DNA of 64,000 nt from NCBI GenBank assembly GCA_003574895.1, contig PJFB01000001.1:124001-188000 (forward strand), read 5' to 3'. The translations under genes were made by a program, and so were the position numbers. This stretch comes from Geobacter sp. (lineage in GTDB: Bacteria; Desulfobacterota; Desulfuromonadia; Geobacterales; Pseudopelobacteraceae). The notes beneath the pieces were generated by a model. The model had not been told where the DNA came from and searched no databases. It was given only the letters and a program-made list of their open reading frames with translations. Positions 15,001 to 23,583 of the stretch are shown here, piece after piece (position 1 is the first letter of the stretch; every line of letters begins with the position of its first letter).

Positions 15001-15866
15001 GCAAGGTTGTCTGGTATCGCGACGGTTCCACCGTCATTGAGACGACAGATCCTCATGTTGGCAGCAATGACACACTTAATGGCGGTTCAGGCAATAACAT
15101 CATGTTGGGTGGCGCCGGCAATAATCTGTTTTACGGCAAAATCGAAAATGACCTCATGATTGGCAAGTCCGCCCGTGTGACCGTGAAACATGACCAGGTC
15201 ACGTCTCTGGAAGCTATCGGCGATTTTGGTCAAATCGACTTGTGGGCATATACCAGTGCCAGCCAGTTTGGCTCTCCTGCCAGGAATAAGATGGATAACA
15301 AGTCACTGGCCTTGCCGCTCATGGATACCATTGGCTATGGGAAACAGCAGGAGGCACAAGGTGCTGTGGAAATCGTTCCGGCCAAACCTGTCGGGTGGCA
15401 GGCGCCAATGGTGACATATCATCATAGCGATGCCATGATGACCCCGGCAGCCATTGAGTCCCTAATAGACTTTTTCCAACCGGTTGACCGGAATGATGAC
15501 ATGCCGGCAATACCCCAGGAACCTGCCGATGACGAAGCACTCGTAAATGGCGCTGTCATGACCATGAGTCTTGGCACTGACGAATCTGGTGGCGTGTTCT
15601 GTCAATTGGATGTAAAAACGCATGATGCAATGCACGGAAAGGTCTCAGGCCAAGCCAGACCTCTCGAAAGGTCGGGTAAGCCTGGAGTAAGTACCGACAA
15701 AGAGAATGAAGAAAAGGTTGACATGAGGTTGGGTGCTCTGGTAGCTGGTTATGCAGGATGGAATGTAAATACCTCAAAACCTTCTGAACGCAAAATTGTT
15801 CTTGATCGGAAATCGGTTTCTAAATTGGAGAGCCAGGAGCGTAATCGGCGTTTCCAAAAATGGTAG
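3..15866 (+). CDS. Giant repetitive RTX/Calx-beta-type surface or secreted protein, 3' part of gene (5' end outside window)
   Basis: The frame is open from the first bases of the window, so the gene starts upstream; 5,287 residues are visible before the TAG at 15,864. Order of parts by position: Asp/Gly-rich GDDTF-type repeats (about 60-1,620); Calx-beta-like segments with S-V-V-L-T-R strands (about 1,650-3,060); a PPC-like beta domain (about 3,210-3,720); at least 15 modules of roughly 100-120 residues marked by G-E-T-W (about 2,650-8,760); GDDT repeats again (from about 9,640); a FlgD-type Ig segment with VWDGRDDNG (about 10,950-11,140); then RTX-like GNGTNIVAGGMGND repeats to about 15,160. 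The final 230 residues are non-repetitive, with a basic end and no PEP-CTERM, sortase or membrane anchor. Such proteins are usually large calcium-dependent adhesins or matrix proteins; that role here is inferred. No HlyB-type ABC exporter lies downstream. Confidence 0.85.
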   Translation, partial: ANAITGLGTAGVAYQGIETVTVDLGSGSDRFSIQSTNGATLTYVNANAGDDQVTVGDAAHSLAATAGLLTITGGTGADGLVIDNSAATSSQSGTLTSALLTGFGLGSAIDYQQFENFGLTLGTGDDTLYVASTIDGTNVINLNDGNDVVNIDTVGGSVTPVKSGSLTVWGGAGNDTFRVNYDAAGKQTFLNGIHGELTLHGEGGSDTYEVGLSGGGSSIINVQDMSPANDLGVNALNVYGTNLADYFLFRPNAISSIELDQDRQPKAGGGIERVNYDAFLNGGIKIYGRNGDDTFVFDDTTAPLTVYGDAGNDTFQVGQMFKSERDAAAGLAPEDQFSTIATTQGYLSNGVSEATTLYGGTGDDTFNVYHTAAELFLYGEADDDTFRVRAFVKIDPADPKKPFTNINGGQGADFIQYTVNAPVNIEGGDGFDTLTVVGTEFGDDFVITDQGIFGAGLPISYNGLEKIIVDGMEGNDTFFILSTPANVQLEVDGGLGSDTFNLDGGTDGAPITVVGKNLNGHSGLIADAINNALSSADYQNIFVQDVSAIVADSDSAGVVITPLDDVMTIGEGNGTIRYSVVLTRQPEEEVKVTATPTKPKEADIKAGGEGVLLNGQADGVTLLFDRNNWWVPQVVTITAPDDALAEGLKSYVIQHSVIQGGSPSDGGAYDSVKVSSVVATVVDNDVAGVLITQSEGSTVVAENSTKVANNGTTADDSYSVVLTRKPDGAVQIVLHEVNGQLLLDGKLATDAASATDPVILTFTEANWDIPQVVTVHAVADGVTEGVHYTTITHEVTAATLDNYYALTMADVLNGLADKVRGEVTQDYTTTVNTATNTLTVSGAGFTASGLFNADSLADPSALVLSNAVASTTHWVEATVALSGSPVAGETWQMTLNGKEIGVKVEAGNSLEYIAQALALQIGVRGYTATANGDIITVQAANGGAFTAAFSILDQTGAGTADISGTHALSSIDIALGSTVSLGNIWTLTLNGTEYVYTAGRNGESGTIDSVDVKIIDDTPGVLVTQTGGDTKVTEPTDYSIITLGQVTDGIDGSTFDANVGQSILTETTSTHDTIDTAQDLEAGKWSLNSDAEIANSTAIQHISVDAKGDNTVDYYKFTVTQDMIDKAGGTVTATFDVDHGYEPGDAILWASQLSLYNSSGSLLAMGPGYSDPNSAGGTGSTTWFDDYLTYDITAAGTYALKVDNALGWLTYWQTGYSSGIPQGADYLLQVSVKGHSISNFLFTPSPILENESANNTAQNIDDSVNWTTYYDPTIGDTDLGGNIDSSIPYAKIIGGGDGTWDVYQFDVTQDMLTPPSNNIIGGTPATGSYYTAADIVFNGTVSVGDTWTLSLDGVSYTYTAASTSLADVVNGLKGLLPQHDAADSTTDNYYDLSIKDTNATGDTLAISLANGFRFDGLTQLSANCATVTRSVTTNGVAFVNADVALGGTVGANETWSLNVDGDIYESTLTTVGDIAGDLATKINNAGKQYTATVAGNTISINGNGGTFTLSFSDVGLSPQASCTITGTPDQASLAAITWTVTDIDLSGDPVKNETWRVTLGGVNFDSAKVQNGDTIDDVGADLAGKINANPNYTASYNTTTHTITIGLEAGNTTPFTAAFTIVQGTDGTIADYTNLATQRITLAGTGMAGETWHLFVDGTERASHVVAAGGESLDSIASALAATANGTATDNYTAAADGATIVIGKLGATSFTSPVSITVTPVGTATTATAANAHYLALDGTVVAGQTWAVTLNDGSGNADRTASYTVAAVVPLSDIVSSLASQLTGAGTTNTDRQYVAVADGAGISVYTASDTVLTIVSSVTPAGSVSVVTDVRAHIATLGGMVAVGQRWTVTVETSGGVLERTASYDVTSGVSLDTIAQSLASTLGGTGASSADTYRAAVDGTAIIISNENGHTFVVNRSVTPIPAETQSVASAFLVDISTSDGLAPQDGTKFSFDIDYETHTDINNISVTVNTASGPATLAAVADALLAQINNVTGTRSGSTYFASRVGTSILIRTSCDASVSLVNLSADNNGAIAESSTTPTAADVTLGGTVAIGQTWAVELKDSTGTRDRYAEYNVTDVTGVVSLATIASSLATSLAGAGSNTATNIYHADVDGATVVITNESGGTFTVNLGLVAPNATGTVADATATAVRDITLGGSVADGQKWTITLTDAASGLVDRTASYSVTGAMTTEPIATALASALDGTGTASGAAYTAVADGSTIIVVKSGATSFNVSYTVTPEMVSGTAARKDITFTAGSGRTGETWTIALSATETSTHTFDAATQTLDQFAALFAADINGFSGYTATMSGSDIIISRADGGAVTPTVTVAPVGTVTGPATAASSAAVRLGGSPSVGETWTIDIDVAGATEHAAHTLLDADIKATDTQTLANLATILAGQLNLSGNYLVAVDNNTLVITSVAGTVSSADIQLGITPPATEGSALFSGTPEADWVQQVSLATIGSLSAGDKWTITLGGTEYSFSALTTSIDDVATGLAGKLPASYAATASGNVVSIHTPQGAASPTVAVEELRASGAMENSTLSSEDHYQVAEVTLDPGVEIRSGDVWSMTINGKIFTYRVPKTGVSTVNQVAQKLRDVINDSTDPNVTFKVTDVTGDTLTIADKNNITTGPSRMITVSAKRGEGIVHGVFDIDNASTNQGYTAVYNPITGGTDFHPYEETTVLILTDVAGTEITRSYSSSQLDQGSSSTSDPFLTYDFSVAGNYQIKVGSVKHYLDGYADTAPAGVSPGISYQLNVSLSEHERNPDVIALIGKQVRIVNGTGIGQDAVITNYDPMTNRFTIDQTWFVVPDATSTIEIGGKSNIDPTVDTYSVVLTSEPSGTVVVDVVPQQTRTYNSALAFDASANHGEADIVQVQVATTRAMVQLTGTPVAGETWEITVGNLLASYLVQDGDDLQTIADRLNASINGKDDGSTLFASSVDASTPVITITASNRFYTQFAVDAGSAGSAVITPQVEFTAANWDTPQTVEVKGIADHIVDGSDALVFAAPSERVNQIRGPVIINGGVKINADTALNNPFMLPGETNWPKADGAITTFEAYTAADGVTYASLTDDAATHVDPDALTGGQKPGFDPRMNSYPYSFTILDGNGRGTVYEVKEIVGNRVVFTTLFTDVAESQQPSSGDHYFYAPVNRNFNVVESQQVDTLNIFNGDSPANDTGVLTADHISGLGMGPDTVIGGKAIEGGIAYSNIEALNINLGSGDDTLTIESTYLGATTTISTAGGNDTVNVKTISGHTTIDTGAGADLITVSSDNTIVDQIMALLTVNAGGDAGDTLTIDDSGDAKGNAGTVTAATVTGLDMPTVGEVQSIFVQAEAGVYVLRIDGYGTDAGYAEEFSGMGAAITRGAAYADVTLTYGMAAADVATVMNRLFSTVYTADADNVRVAESRNLQDGDLHTIRYTVTFVDQLAGMQIPQFVWVEADSSLRPFKDASALVQIATVENAVPAPVLDSVQTLTVDGTAGTFRIGFRLDAAKPDEISYTGDIAVGATAEELQAALSALLDPNNAYSDRPWTKNVAVQQFGTVYQITFQGEWKTLTIDNVINGTDGTTAVATRMDGINYYGVGTLNIMLGSGSDIVNVQSTSAVTNIATGAGDDQLFVSSTANVNAATDVTGFLSGNVLTYTGGNDQPVMNYNLAEAATTVTVTILDGTDTVVRTLTLGAQAAGDHSLVWDGRDDNGTVVAPGAYSFAVAGSRADSTAFAGTTWMAGTLNGITGTVNIDAGSGTNLLMVSDAGSLVGDAITMTANGITGIAPAAITYDATGGTFAGGISFWSGYGNDTVTVAGTRREDDDLVNTITTLNTGLGDDTVTVSLVAGTDGTFVLNTQGPYDHDDTDPNRTDDDTVDASASSLPLVIFGGQGNDAITGGSGDDIIFGDRGRVVSYDELGNGAVVIGNGGLGDMTDGKYHVLGTVSTVDLNVGGADTVDAGPGSNIVLGGFGDDVIAALGGTDVSNVVVGDNGDLTFDSKGQLVTLATTDTTAATGGNDTITLGNGTNIVAGGMGNDQITVGNGTNTLLGDNGALTYDTTATPYLHDVVTTRTDLGGNDRITAGDGTNVVVGGIGTDQITVGNGNNTLLGDSGDIHYSAADTLATVTATALGVGGSDTISAGNGTNIVMGGAAGDSIQAGQGADSDNTIVGDNGDLTFDSKGQLITLATTDTTSATGGDDQITLGNGSNIVAGGMGSDTIQVGNGANTVLGDNGTLTYDTSATPYLHDVVTTQTDLGGNDTILAGDGNNVVVGGISTDTLTVGNGTNTLLGDSGDVHYSAADTLATVMATALGVGGSDTISAGNGTNIVMGGAAGDGIQAGQGADSDNTIVGDNGDLTFDSKGQLVTLATTDTTAATGGDDTITLGNGNNIVAGGMGSDTIQVGNGANTVLGDNGTLTFDTSATPYLHDVVTTQTDLGGNDRITAGNGTNVVVGGIGADTVTVGNGNNTLFGDSGDIHYSAADTLATITATALGVGGSDTITAGNGTNIIMGGAAGDGIQAGLGADSDNTIVGDNGDLIFDAFGQLVTLATTDTTAATGDDDTITLGNGNNIVAGGMGNDTVTTGNGTNVILGDNGCLTYDTTATPYLQDVTTTQTDLGGNDTIQAGDGTNVVVGGVGSDRITVGNGTNVLLGDSGDIHYSAAGILNTVIATALGVGGSDTINAGNGMHTNLIIGGGAGDNIQAGLGAASYNIVLGDNGTLAFDTQGQLATLTTTDTTTATGGDDRITLGDGINIVAGGMGNDTILVGTGSNTILGDNGILGYNTSATPYLQDVTTTQTDLGGDDQLTAGDGVNVIVGGMGNDTVTVGNGTNLLLGDSGDVHYSAADTLATVTATALGVGGIDRITAGNGTNTIMGGAAGDTIQIGLGIGYILGDNGLLTYNPAGKLVLLSTSDKMASTGGDDTIIAGDDNKFILGGVGNDTVTTGAGNDILFGDNGNIYFNVDGTPVVAQSSEPSLGGNDVVSAGAGADVIIGGFASDTLEGGVGNDYIVGDNGKVVWYRDGSTVIETTDPHVGSNDTLNGGSGNNIMLGGAGNNLFYGKIENDLMIGKSARVTVKHDQVTSLEAIGDFGQIDLWAYTSASQFGSPARNKMDNKSLALPLMDTIGYGKQQEAQGAVEIVPAKPVGWQAPMVTYHHSDAMMTPAAIESLIDFFQPVDRNDDMPAIPQEPADDEALVNGAVMTMSLGTDESGGVFCQLDVKTHDAMHGKVSGQARPLERSGKPGVSTDKENEEKVDMRLGALVAGYAGWNVNTSKPSERKIVLDRKSVSKLESQERNRRFQKW
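2650..8760 (+). repeat. Protein-level tandem modules with G-E-T-W motif inside the giant gene
   Basis: At least 15 units share the pattern (V/A)-G-(E/Q/D)-(T/K)-W followed by a beta strand, an I-A-x-x-L-A helix-like stretch and Y-T-A-x-x-D-G. Clear starts are near 2,656, 2,935, 4,027, 4,348, 4,650, 4,936, 5,226, 5,530, 6,167, 6,490, 6,790, 7,070, 7,396, 7,690 and 8,674. The units have diverged at DNA level, so the array is old compared with the 543-bp array downstream. Confidence 0.75.
11931..14700 (+). repeat. Tandem 543-bp (181-codon) RTX-like repeat, six copies
   Basis: The segment encoding G-D-N-G-D-L-T-F-D begins at about 11,931, 12,474, 13,017, 13,560, 14,109 and 14,643, giving steps of 543, 543, 543, 549 and 534 bp. 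Copies 1 to 3 are almost identical in DNA over long stretches; copies 5 and 6 have diverged. Each 181-residue unit is itself three subrepeats of about 60 residues of the form L-G-D-N/S-G ... GG-D-x-I ... GNGTN-x-V-x-GG. Confidence 0.9.
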
Positions 15867-15957
15867 CAATCTGAAAGGCTGATATTGCCCGGAGCTTTGA
15901 TGTTTTTTATAGTCAGATTTCCATGTCTGATTAAATTAATCAAGTAAGGAGAATGTG

Positions 15958-16260
15958 ATGGCGCAAGAAGAGTCAGGTGTTGAAATTAAAAGACAGGAAA
16001 CTCCGCCTCCGATTCATTGGGATGACTCCAAGATGGAAACCACCTACGCCAATGTGTGTAATGTCAATAGCACCCGCGAGGAAGTTTCGGTCCTTTTCGG
16101 CACCAATCAGACCATGAACGTGGATATCCAGAACGGCATCACCGTGGAATTGACGGATCGCATCATCCTGAACCCCTATGCTGCAAAACGCCTTTCCCTT
16201 GTGCTCAATAAAGTGATCAAGGACTATGAAGCAGTGTTCGGTGAACTCCCCATCGGTTAA
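15958..16260 (+). CDS. DUF3467-family small protein, copy 1
   Basis: 100 residues. The ATG at 15,958 is preferred over the GTG at 15,955 because AAGGAG at 15,946-15,951 then has normal spacing. The core reads YANVCNVNSTREEVSVLFG, then an E-L-T-D-R-I-I-L-N-P-Y-A-A-K-R segment and an amphipathic helix ending Y-E-A-x-F-G-E-L-P. This matches the uncharacterised DUF3467 family; its function is not known. The N-terminal 20 residues are variable, charged and proline-containing. No signal peptide is present, so the protein is probably cytoplasmic. It lies 91 bp after the giant gene and 98 bp before a close paralogue. It could be a chaperone or recognition subunit for the export/modification locus, or itself a modified substrate. 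Confidence 0.85.
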   Translation: MAQEESGVEIKRQETPPPIHWDDSKMETTYANVCNVNSTREEVSVLFGTNQTMNVDIQNGITVELTDRIILNPYAAKRLSLVLNKVIKDYEAVFGELPIG

Positions 16261-16358
16261 GACGTATGCATGCCTGCCCACGGCAGAGGCCTTTCAGGTC
16301 AGCGGGGCTATGAAGTCATCACGGATGCAGGGCAAATATAACATTCGGAGGAAACGCA

Positions 16359-16679
16359 ATGTCGCAGAAAACCAAGGCTGACGAGAAAAGTGTCGAAGAG
16401 GCAAAGGCCCGGACTGAGGCCCCCAAGATCAACTGGGATCAGTCCAAGATGAAAACCACCTATGCAAATGTCTGCAATGTCTCCAGCACCCGCGAAGAGG
16501 TGTCGGTCATGTTCGGCACCAACCAGACCATGAACCTGGGGCAGGGACAAATCGCCATCGAACTTACTGACCGCATCATTCTGAACCCCTATGCCGCCAA
16601 GCGCCTTGCCCATATTCTGAACGGCGTCATGCAGCAGTACGAAGCGACCTTCGGGGAACTTCCCATCGAAGCACGCTAA
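16359..16679 (+). CDS. DUF3467-family small protein, copy 2
   Basis: 106 residues, with a good Shine-Dalgarno GGAGGAAA upstream of the ATG. The core is nearly the same as in the preceding gene (NVSSTREEVSVMFGTNQTMN, then E-L-T-D-R-I-I-L-N-P-Y-A-A-K-R), while the first 25 residues differ and are rich in Lys/Glu. The two genes are a tandem duplication whose cores are held constant. The third DUF3467 domain of the window is the N-terminus of the protein encoded at 30,023-31,195 on the other strand, which ties the two facing operons together. No catalytic motif is visible, and the role is unknown. Confidence 0.85.
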   Translation: MSQKTKADEKSVEEAKARTEAPKINWDQSKMKTTYANVCNVSSTREEVSVMFGTNQTMNLGQGQIAIELTDRIILNPYAAKRLAHILNGVMQQYEATFGELPIEAR

Positions 16680-16721
16680 GAGCTGTATCAGATGAAACCC
16701 AACGTACCAAGGCCGTAATAC

Positions 16722-18623
16722 ATGTCTCACAAAAATCCCACTGAGCTGGACAGCGAACATATATCCGCGGGCATCTCTGCCCTCTGGTCCGAATTCAGGG
16801 ATGCCCGCGGAGAAAATTACTATTTTTGCTGGCTGGCCCTCCAGTCGTTGTTGATCAAACATGCCGTGCAGGCTCTGCTCGTCTGGGGAGAGCCTGCGTC
16901 CGGTTCCTATTCCCCTGTTGCAAAATGGTCCGCAGGAAATTCCGATGTGGAGCGGCTCGCCGATATCTGCGAGAGCGCCCTGGAACAGCGATGCGGCCTG
17001 CTGGCGCCACTGGCGCCCCCCCCATCCGGGGATGCCTCGCCGCACCAGGGGGACGGGGTGGACGCCGGCGGGGGGCAATCCTATGCCATCGCCTACCCGG
17101 CTCTGATCGATGGGGAACTTCACGGCGTGGTTGCCTTTGAAGTCGCACCCGAATCCGAACGGGACCTGACCTCGGCCATGGAACAGCTGCAATGGGGCAT
17201 CGCCTGGCTGGAGCTGAATGTGCGGCGCCAGCGCGTTGCCGAGGATGCCGGTGGGCTGGCGGAGATGAAAGGCGCATTCGATCTCCTGGCCGCTGTGCTG
17301 GCCGAGGAACAGTACGCCGATGCCGGCATGGTCTTTGTCACCGAGTTGGCGACGTTGCTGCAGTGTGACCGCGTCAGCCTGGGGTTCATGAAAAATAACA
17401 CCATGAAGCTCCAGGCCATTTCCCACAGTTCCCAGTTCAGCAAAAACATGAACCTGGTCCGCTTCATCACGGCGGCCATGGAAGAATCGGTGCTGCAGCG
17501 GAGCGAATTGAGCTATCCGCCGACACCCGGCGACAAGACCCTGGTTACCAGGGACCACGAGGAGCTGTCGCGGCAGCAGGGGGGCGGCGCGATCCTCACG
17601 ATCCCCCTTTACGGTAACGGGAAGTATTACGGGGCGATCACCATGGAGCGGCCGGCAGACGTGCCGTTTCTGGAACATGAAATCAAGATCTGCCGGGGCA
17701 TGTTTGCCCTGGTGGCTCCGATCCTGGAGCTGAAGCGGCTCCATGACCGAGCGGTGATCTTCAAGCTGTCCGACTCCTTCGGGAAACAGTTCGGCCGTCT
17801 GTTCGGAGCAGGCTACGTCGGCCGGAAGCTGGCTGCGCTGGCACTGATCGGGGTGGCGGTTTTCTTCAGCGTTGCCACCGGTGATTACCGGATCACGGCC
17901 AATACGGTGCTGGAGCCATCCGTGCGCCGGTCCATCGTTTCCCCCTACAACAGCTATGTGAAGGATGCGCCGGTACGCCCCGGCGATGTCGTCAGACAGG
18001 GGATGGTCCTCTGTACCCTGGACGACAGGGATCTGCACCTGGAGCGGGTCAAGCTGATCAACCAGGAATCCCAGTACCAGCGCCAGCGCCAGGAGGCGAT
18101 CGCTACCAACGACCGGGCCAAGGCGAACATCATCAGTTCCCAGCTGGACCAGGCGAGTGCCCAGCTGAATCTGATACGGAACCAGCTGAAGCGGACCAAC
18201 CTCGTCGCCCCCTTCGACGGCATCGTCGTCAGCGGGGACCTGAGCCAGAGGATCGACGGTGCCGTGGAACAGGGCGAGGTCCTCTTCGAACTGGCGCCGC
18301 TCAAATCCTATCGCCTGATCCTCCAGGTCGATGAATTCCGCATTGCCGAGGTCCACGAGGGACAGACCGGCACCCTGGTACTGCCGGCCATTCCGGGGAA
18401 GAACTTCGATTTTACGGTGGGGAGGATCACCCCCATCTCTTCCCAGAAGGATGGCAAAAACTTTTTCCGGGTGGAGGCGAAGCTGGGGCAGGTGGATGAC
18501 AGCCTGCGTCCCGGCATGGAAGGGGTCGGTAAGATCTCAGTTGACCGCCGCCGGCTGATCGCCATCTGGACCCGCTCGCTGACCGACTGGCTGCGGCTGA
18601 AGGTGTGGAACTGGTGGCCATAG
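16722..18623 (+). CDS. GAF domain / membrane-anchored HlyD-type adaptor protein
   Basis: 633 residues. The N-terminal 350 residues are cytoplasmic and include a GAF-like region (about 185-340). One membrane segment follows at about 368-386, then a periplasmic HlyD/biotinyl-lipoyl half: V-S-P-Y-N-S-Y-V-K near 405, a coiled-coil hairpin at about 440-490, then a barrel region to about 600. HlyD-type proteins bridge inner-membrane machines to outer-membrane channels. Here the adaptor is joined to a cytoplasmic ligand-sensing domain, so export may respond to a signal (inference). It starts 42 bp after the second DUF3467 gene with a weak ribosome-binding site and overlaps the next gene by 19 bp, indicating one operon. 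Confidence 0.8.
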   Translation: MSHKNPTELDSEHISAGISALWSEFRDARGENYYFCWLALQSLLIKHAVQALLVWGEPASGSYSPVAKWSAGNSDVERLADICESALEQRCGLLAPLAPPPSGDASPHQGDGVDAGGGQSYAIAYPALIDGELHGVVAFEVAPESERDLTSAMEQLQWGIAWLELNVRRQRVAEDAGGLAEMKGAFDLLAAVLAEEQYADAGMVFVTELATLLQCDRVSLGFMKNNTMKLQAISHSSQFSKNMNLVRFITAAMEESVLQRSELSYPPTPGDKTLVTRDHEELSRQQGGGAILTIPLYGNGKYYGAITMERPADVPFLEHEIKICRGMFALVAPILELKRLHDRAVIFKLSDSFGKQFGRLFGAGYVGRKLAALALIGVAVFFSVATGDYRITANTVLEPSVRRSIVSPYNSYVKDAPVRPGDVVRQGMVLCTLDDRDLHLERVKLINQESQYQRQRQEAIATNDRAKANIISSQLDQASAQLNLIRNQLKRTNLVAPFDGIVVSGDLSQRIDGAVEQGEVLFELAPLKSYRLILQVDEFRIAEVHEGQTGTLVLPAIPGKNFDFTVGRITPISSQKDGKNFFRVEAKLGQVDDSLRPGMEGVGKISVDRRRLIAIWTRSLTDWLRLKVWNWWP

Positions 18624-20775
18624 CGAACCGACATACCGACCAGTCGCTGTACAGCCAGTCGTGGTATCGGGTGGGGGGCTTGAAACCCCGGCTGCGCAGC
18701 CACGTGCAGATCCACCGCCAGGTATTCCGGGACAAGGAATGGTTCGTCCTGCAGGATCACTTCACCGGCCGTTTCCACCGGATATCCCCGGAGGCATACT
18801 TCATCATCGGCCTCATGGACGGCAAGCGGACCATGGGGGATATCTGGGATGCCGCCTGTCTGCACCTGGGGGATGACATACCGACCCAGGACGAGGTGAT
18901 CAACCTCCTGTCCCAGATCCACCAGTTCGACGGCCTTCAGTCGGACCTGCCGCCGGATATGGCTGACCTGAGCCAGCGGAACCTGCGGGAGAAACGCACC
19001 AAGCTGCTGGGCTACCTGGCATCACCCACGTCCCTCAAATTCCCTCTGTTCGATCCTGATGCCTTCCTGACGAAATCGCTCCCCCTGGTCCAGCCCCTCC
19101 TGGGGTGGTTCGGCCTGCTCTGCTGGCTCGCCCTTGTGGGGTACGGCCTGCTCCTGGCGGGTATCCACTGGGGTGAACTGACCGCGGATGTCACCGACAA
19201 GGTCTTGAGCCTGGAAAATATCTTCATCCTCTCCCTGGTCTATCCCGTCATCAAGATCCTGCACGAATTCGGCCACGCCTACACGGTGAAACGCTGGGGG
19301 GGCGAGGTGCACGACATGGGGATCATGCTCCTGGTCTTCATGCCGATCCCCTATGTGGATGCCACGTCATCCTATTCGTTCCGCAACAAATACCAGCGGA
19401 TACTGGTGGGTGCTGCCGGCATCATGGTGGAGCTCCTCCTGGCGGCAGTGGCCTTGATCGTCTGGATCAACGTCGGCCCCGGCGCCGTGAGGTCCGTCGC
19501 CTATAACGTCATCATCATCGGCGGCGTCTCGACCCTGCTGATGAACGGCAATCCGCTGATCCGGTACGATGCCTACTACATCCTGTCGGATTTTCTGGAA
19601 ATACCCAACCTGGGGGCGCGCAGCACCGAGTACCTGGGGTATTTCGTGAAGCGGCGGCTGCTCGGCATCCAGGAGCTGCCCACCACGGCCAGGAGCGCGG
19701 GCGAAGCCTTCTGGCTGACCGCTTACGGGATCGCCTCCTTCGTGTACCGCATCTTCATCATGACGGCCATCACGCTGTTCATTGCCGGCAAATTCTTCGT
19801 GGTGGGGACGGTCGTGGCCATCTGGACCGTCATCAGCTTCGTGGTGTTCCCCCTGGTGAAGCTGGGCCGGCACATGTCCTCGGACCCCCTGATGCGGCGC
19901 TACCGGACGCGCACCGTCGCGGCATGCACGATTGTTCTGGGCCTGGCCGTCGGAATCATCGTGGGGGTGCCCATCCCCACGTTCACGGTGGTCGAGGGGG
20001 TCGTCTGGGTACCGGAGGAATCCCAGGTGTTTGCCGGGGCAGACGGTTTTGTGGAGAAGATCCTCGCTCCTCCCAACTCCAGGGTGCGCCGCGGTGACCC
20101 CCTGATCCTCTGCGAGGCGCCCAAGCTGGACAAGGACGTGAATGTCCTCAGGGCCAACCTGCAGGAGGTCGAAGCGCGCTATCAGCTCAGCAGGGCCACC
20201 GACCGGGCCGCCACCGGGGTTCTTATGGACGAGTTGGAAAAGGCCCGGGCCGAACTGGCCCGTGCTCGGGAACGTTCACAGGGGTTGGTGATCCGCAGCC
20301 CCGCCGACGGGGTCTTTCTGCTCCCCCAGGCCGAAGACCTGCCGGGGCGCTATGTGAAAAAGGGGACACCCCTGGGGTATGCGGTCGATTTTTCCAAGCC
20401 GGTCGTGCGTATTGCCGTGGACCAGGACTATGTGGAGATGATCCGCCACAATACCCGGAAGGTGGAGGGGCGGCTGGCGGGAGATCTTGGGCGCATCATC
20501 CCGGCAACCGTGGTGCGCGACGTGCCTGCCGCTTCCAAGGAGCTGCCGAGCCTTGCGCTGAGCGTCAGCGGCGGGGGGACGATCGCCCTGGACCCCAATG
20601 AGAGCAAAAAGCCCCAGTCCTTTGTGCAGCACTTCATGTTCGATGTCGTCCTGCAGGGCACCACATTCAGCCGAGTGGGGGAGCGGGCCTTCATCCGCTT
20701 TGACCACTATCCCGAAACCCTTGCCATGCGCTGCTACCGCAATGTCCGTCGCGTGCTCATCAAGCGCTTTGATCT

Positions 20776-20779
<4 letters not shown>
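18605..20779 (+). CDS. PqqD-like / M50 site-2-type metalloprotease / HlyD fusion protein
   Basis: 724 residues from a GTG inside the previous gene. Residues about 25-115 resemble PqqD-type recognition domains (R-I-S-P-E-A-Y-F-I-I-G-L-M-D-G-K-R-T). A multi-pass membrane region follows with the zinc motif HEFGH at 220-224 and the second M50 signature N-G-N-P-L-I-R-Y-D at about 314-322. The C-terminal third has further membrane spans and then a HlyD-like lipoyl/coiled-coil part (about 470-690). M50 proteases cut substrates within or near the membrane, and PqqD-like domains bind leader peptides in RiPP pathways. The combination suggests recognition, cleavage and hand-over of an exported polypeptide (inference). 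It shares bases with the next gene (GTGA). Confidence 0.85.
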
Positions 20780-22811
<2,032 letters not shown>

Positions 22812-22815
<4 letters not shown>

Positions 22816-23567
22816 TTGGCAATGTACGGGTAAAGGGGACAATGACGATGGTGCGGTTCCTGGTGGTCCTGGCCGGCTGGGCACTGCTCGGCACCGGGAC
22901 GGCCCGGGCGACCGACGACTTCGAGGGGTTGATCTATCCCAGCGAGATCGTCAAGCTGAGCAGCCAGACGCCGGGTATTATCGAAGAGATCCCGGTCGAG
23001 CGGGGCGACGTGGTCAAAAAAGGGGAGGTCCTGGCCAGGCTGAAGTCCGGCATGGAGCGGGTCGCCGTGGAGCTGGCCCGGGCCAATGTCGAGTTCCAGA
23101 AGCGCAAGACGGCCAGGAATGCCGAGCTGGCGGAGAAGAAGCTCATTTCGGCCAGTGAAAATGATGAACTGAAGACCGACCTGAAAAAGGCCGAGCTGCA
23201 ACTGGAAGAGGCCCAGGAAAAGCTGAAACTGCGGTCAATTGTGAGCACCATCGACGGCGTCGTGGCCGAGCGGCTCATGGCCCCGGGCGATTACGTGGGC
23301 GAAGCCGCCATCCTCAAGCTGGCCCGGCTGGACCCCCTCAAGGTGGAGGTCATCGTGCCGGCCCGCCGCTACGGGTTCATCAGGACCGGCATGAGGGCCG
23401 AAGTCCGGCCGGAGTCGCCGGTGGGCGGTGTCTATATCGGCAAGGTTACCATTGTGGACAAGGTCATCGATGCAGCCAGCAGCACCTACATTGTCAGGGT
23501 GGATTTCCCGAATCATGGGCTCAAGGTGCCGTCCGGGCTGAAGTGCCGGGTGCGGTTCGTGAAGTAG
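22812..23567 (+). CDS. Small exported HlyD/RND-type periplasmic adaptor
   Basis: 251 residues from GTG 22,812, which overlaps the secA-like stop and has AAGGGG upstream; ATG 22,842 is also possible and gives a more compact signal peptide (MTMVRFLVVLAGWALLGTG, then A-R-A). The mature part has a lipoyl half (G-I-I-E-E-I-P-V-E-R-G-D-V-V-K-K-G), a short charged coiled coil (E-L-A-R-A to K-L-K-L-R), the second lipoyl half and a beta-barrel region. It is shorter than typical adaptors because the membrane-proximal domain is minimal. It is the third HlyD-like module in this operon and ends 16 bp from the stop of the facing methyltransferase gene. No TolC-type gene lies alongside. Confidence 0.8.
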
Positions 23568-23583
23568 GTGCTCCAGCCGGCGG

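Noticed and set aside
16308-18356. 682-codon minus-strand frame over the GAF-HlyD gene
   Set aside because: It is the shadow of a strongly supported plus-strand gene; composition is unnatural (His/Gln/Arg-rich) and no family pattern is visible.
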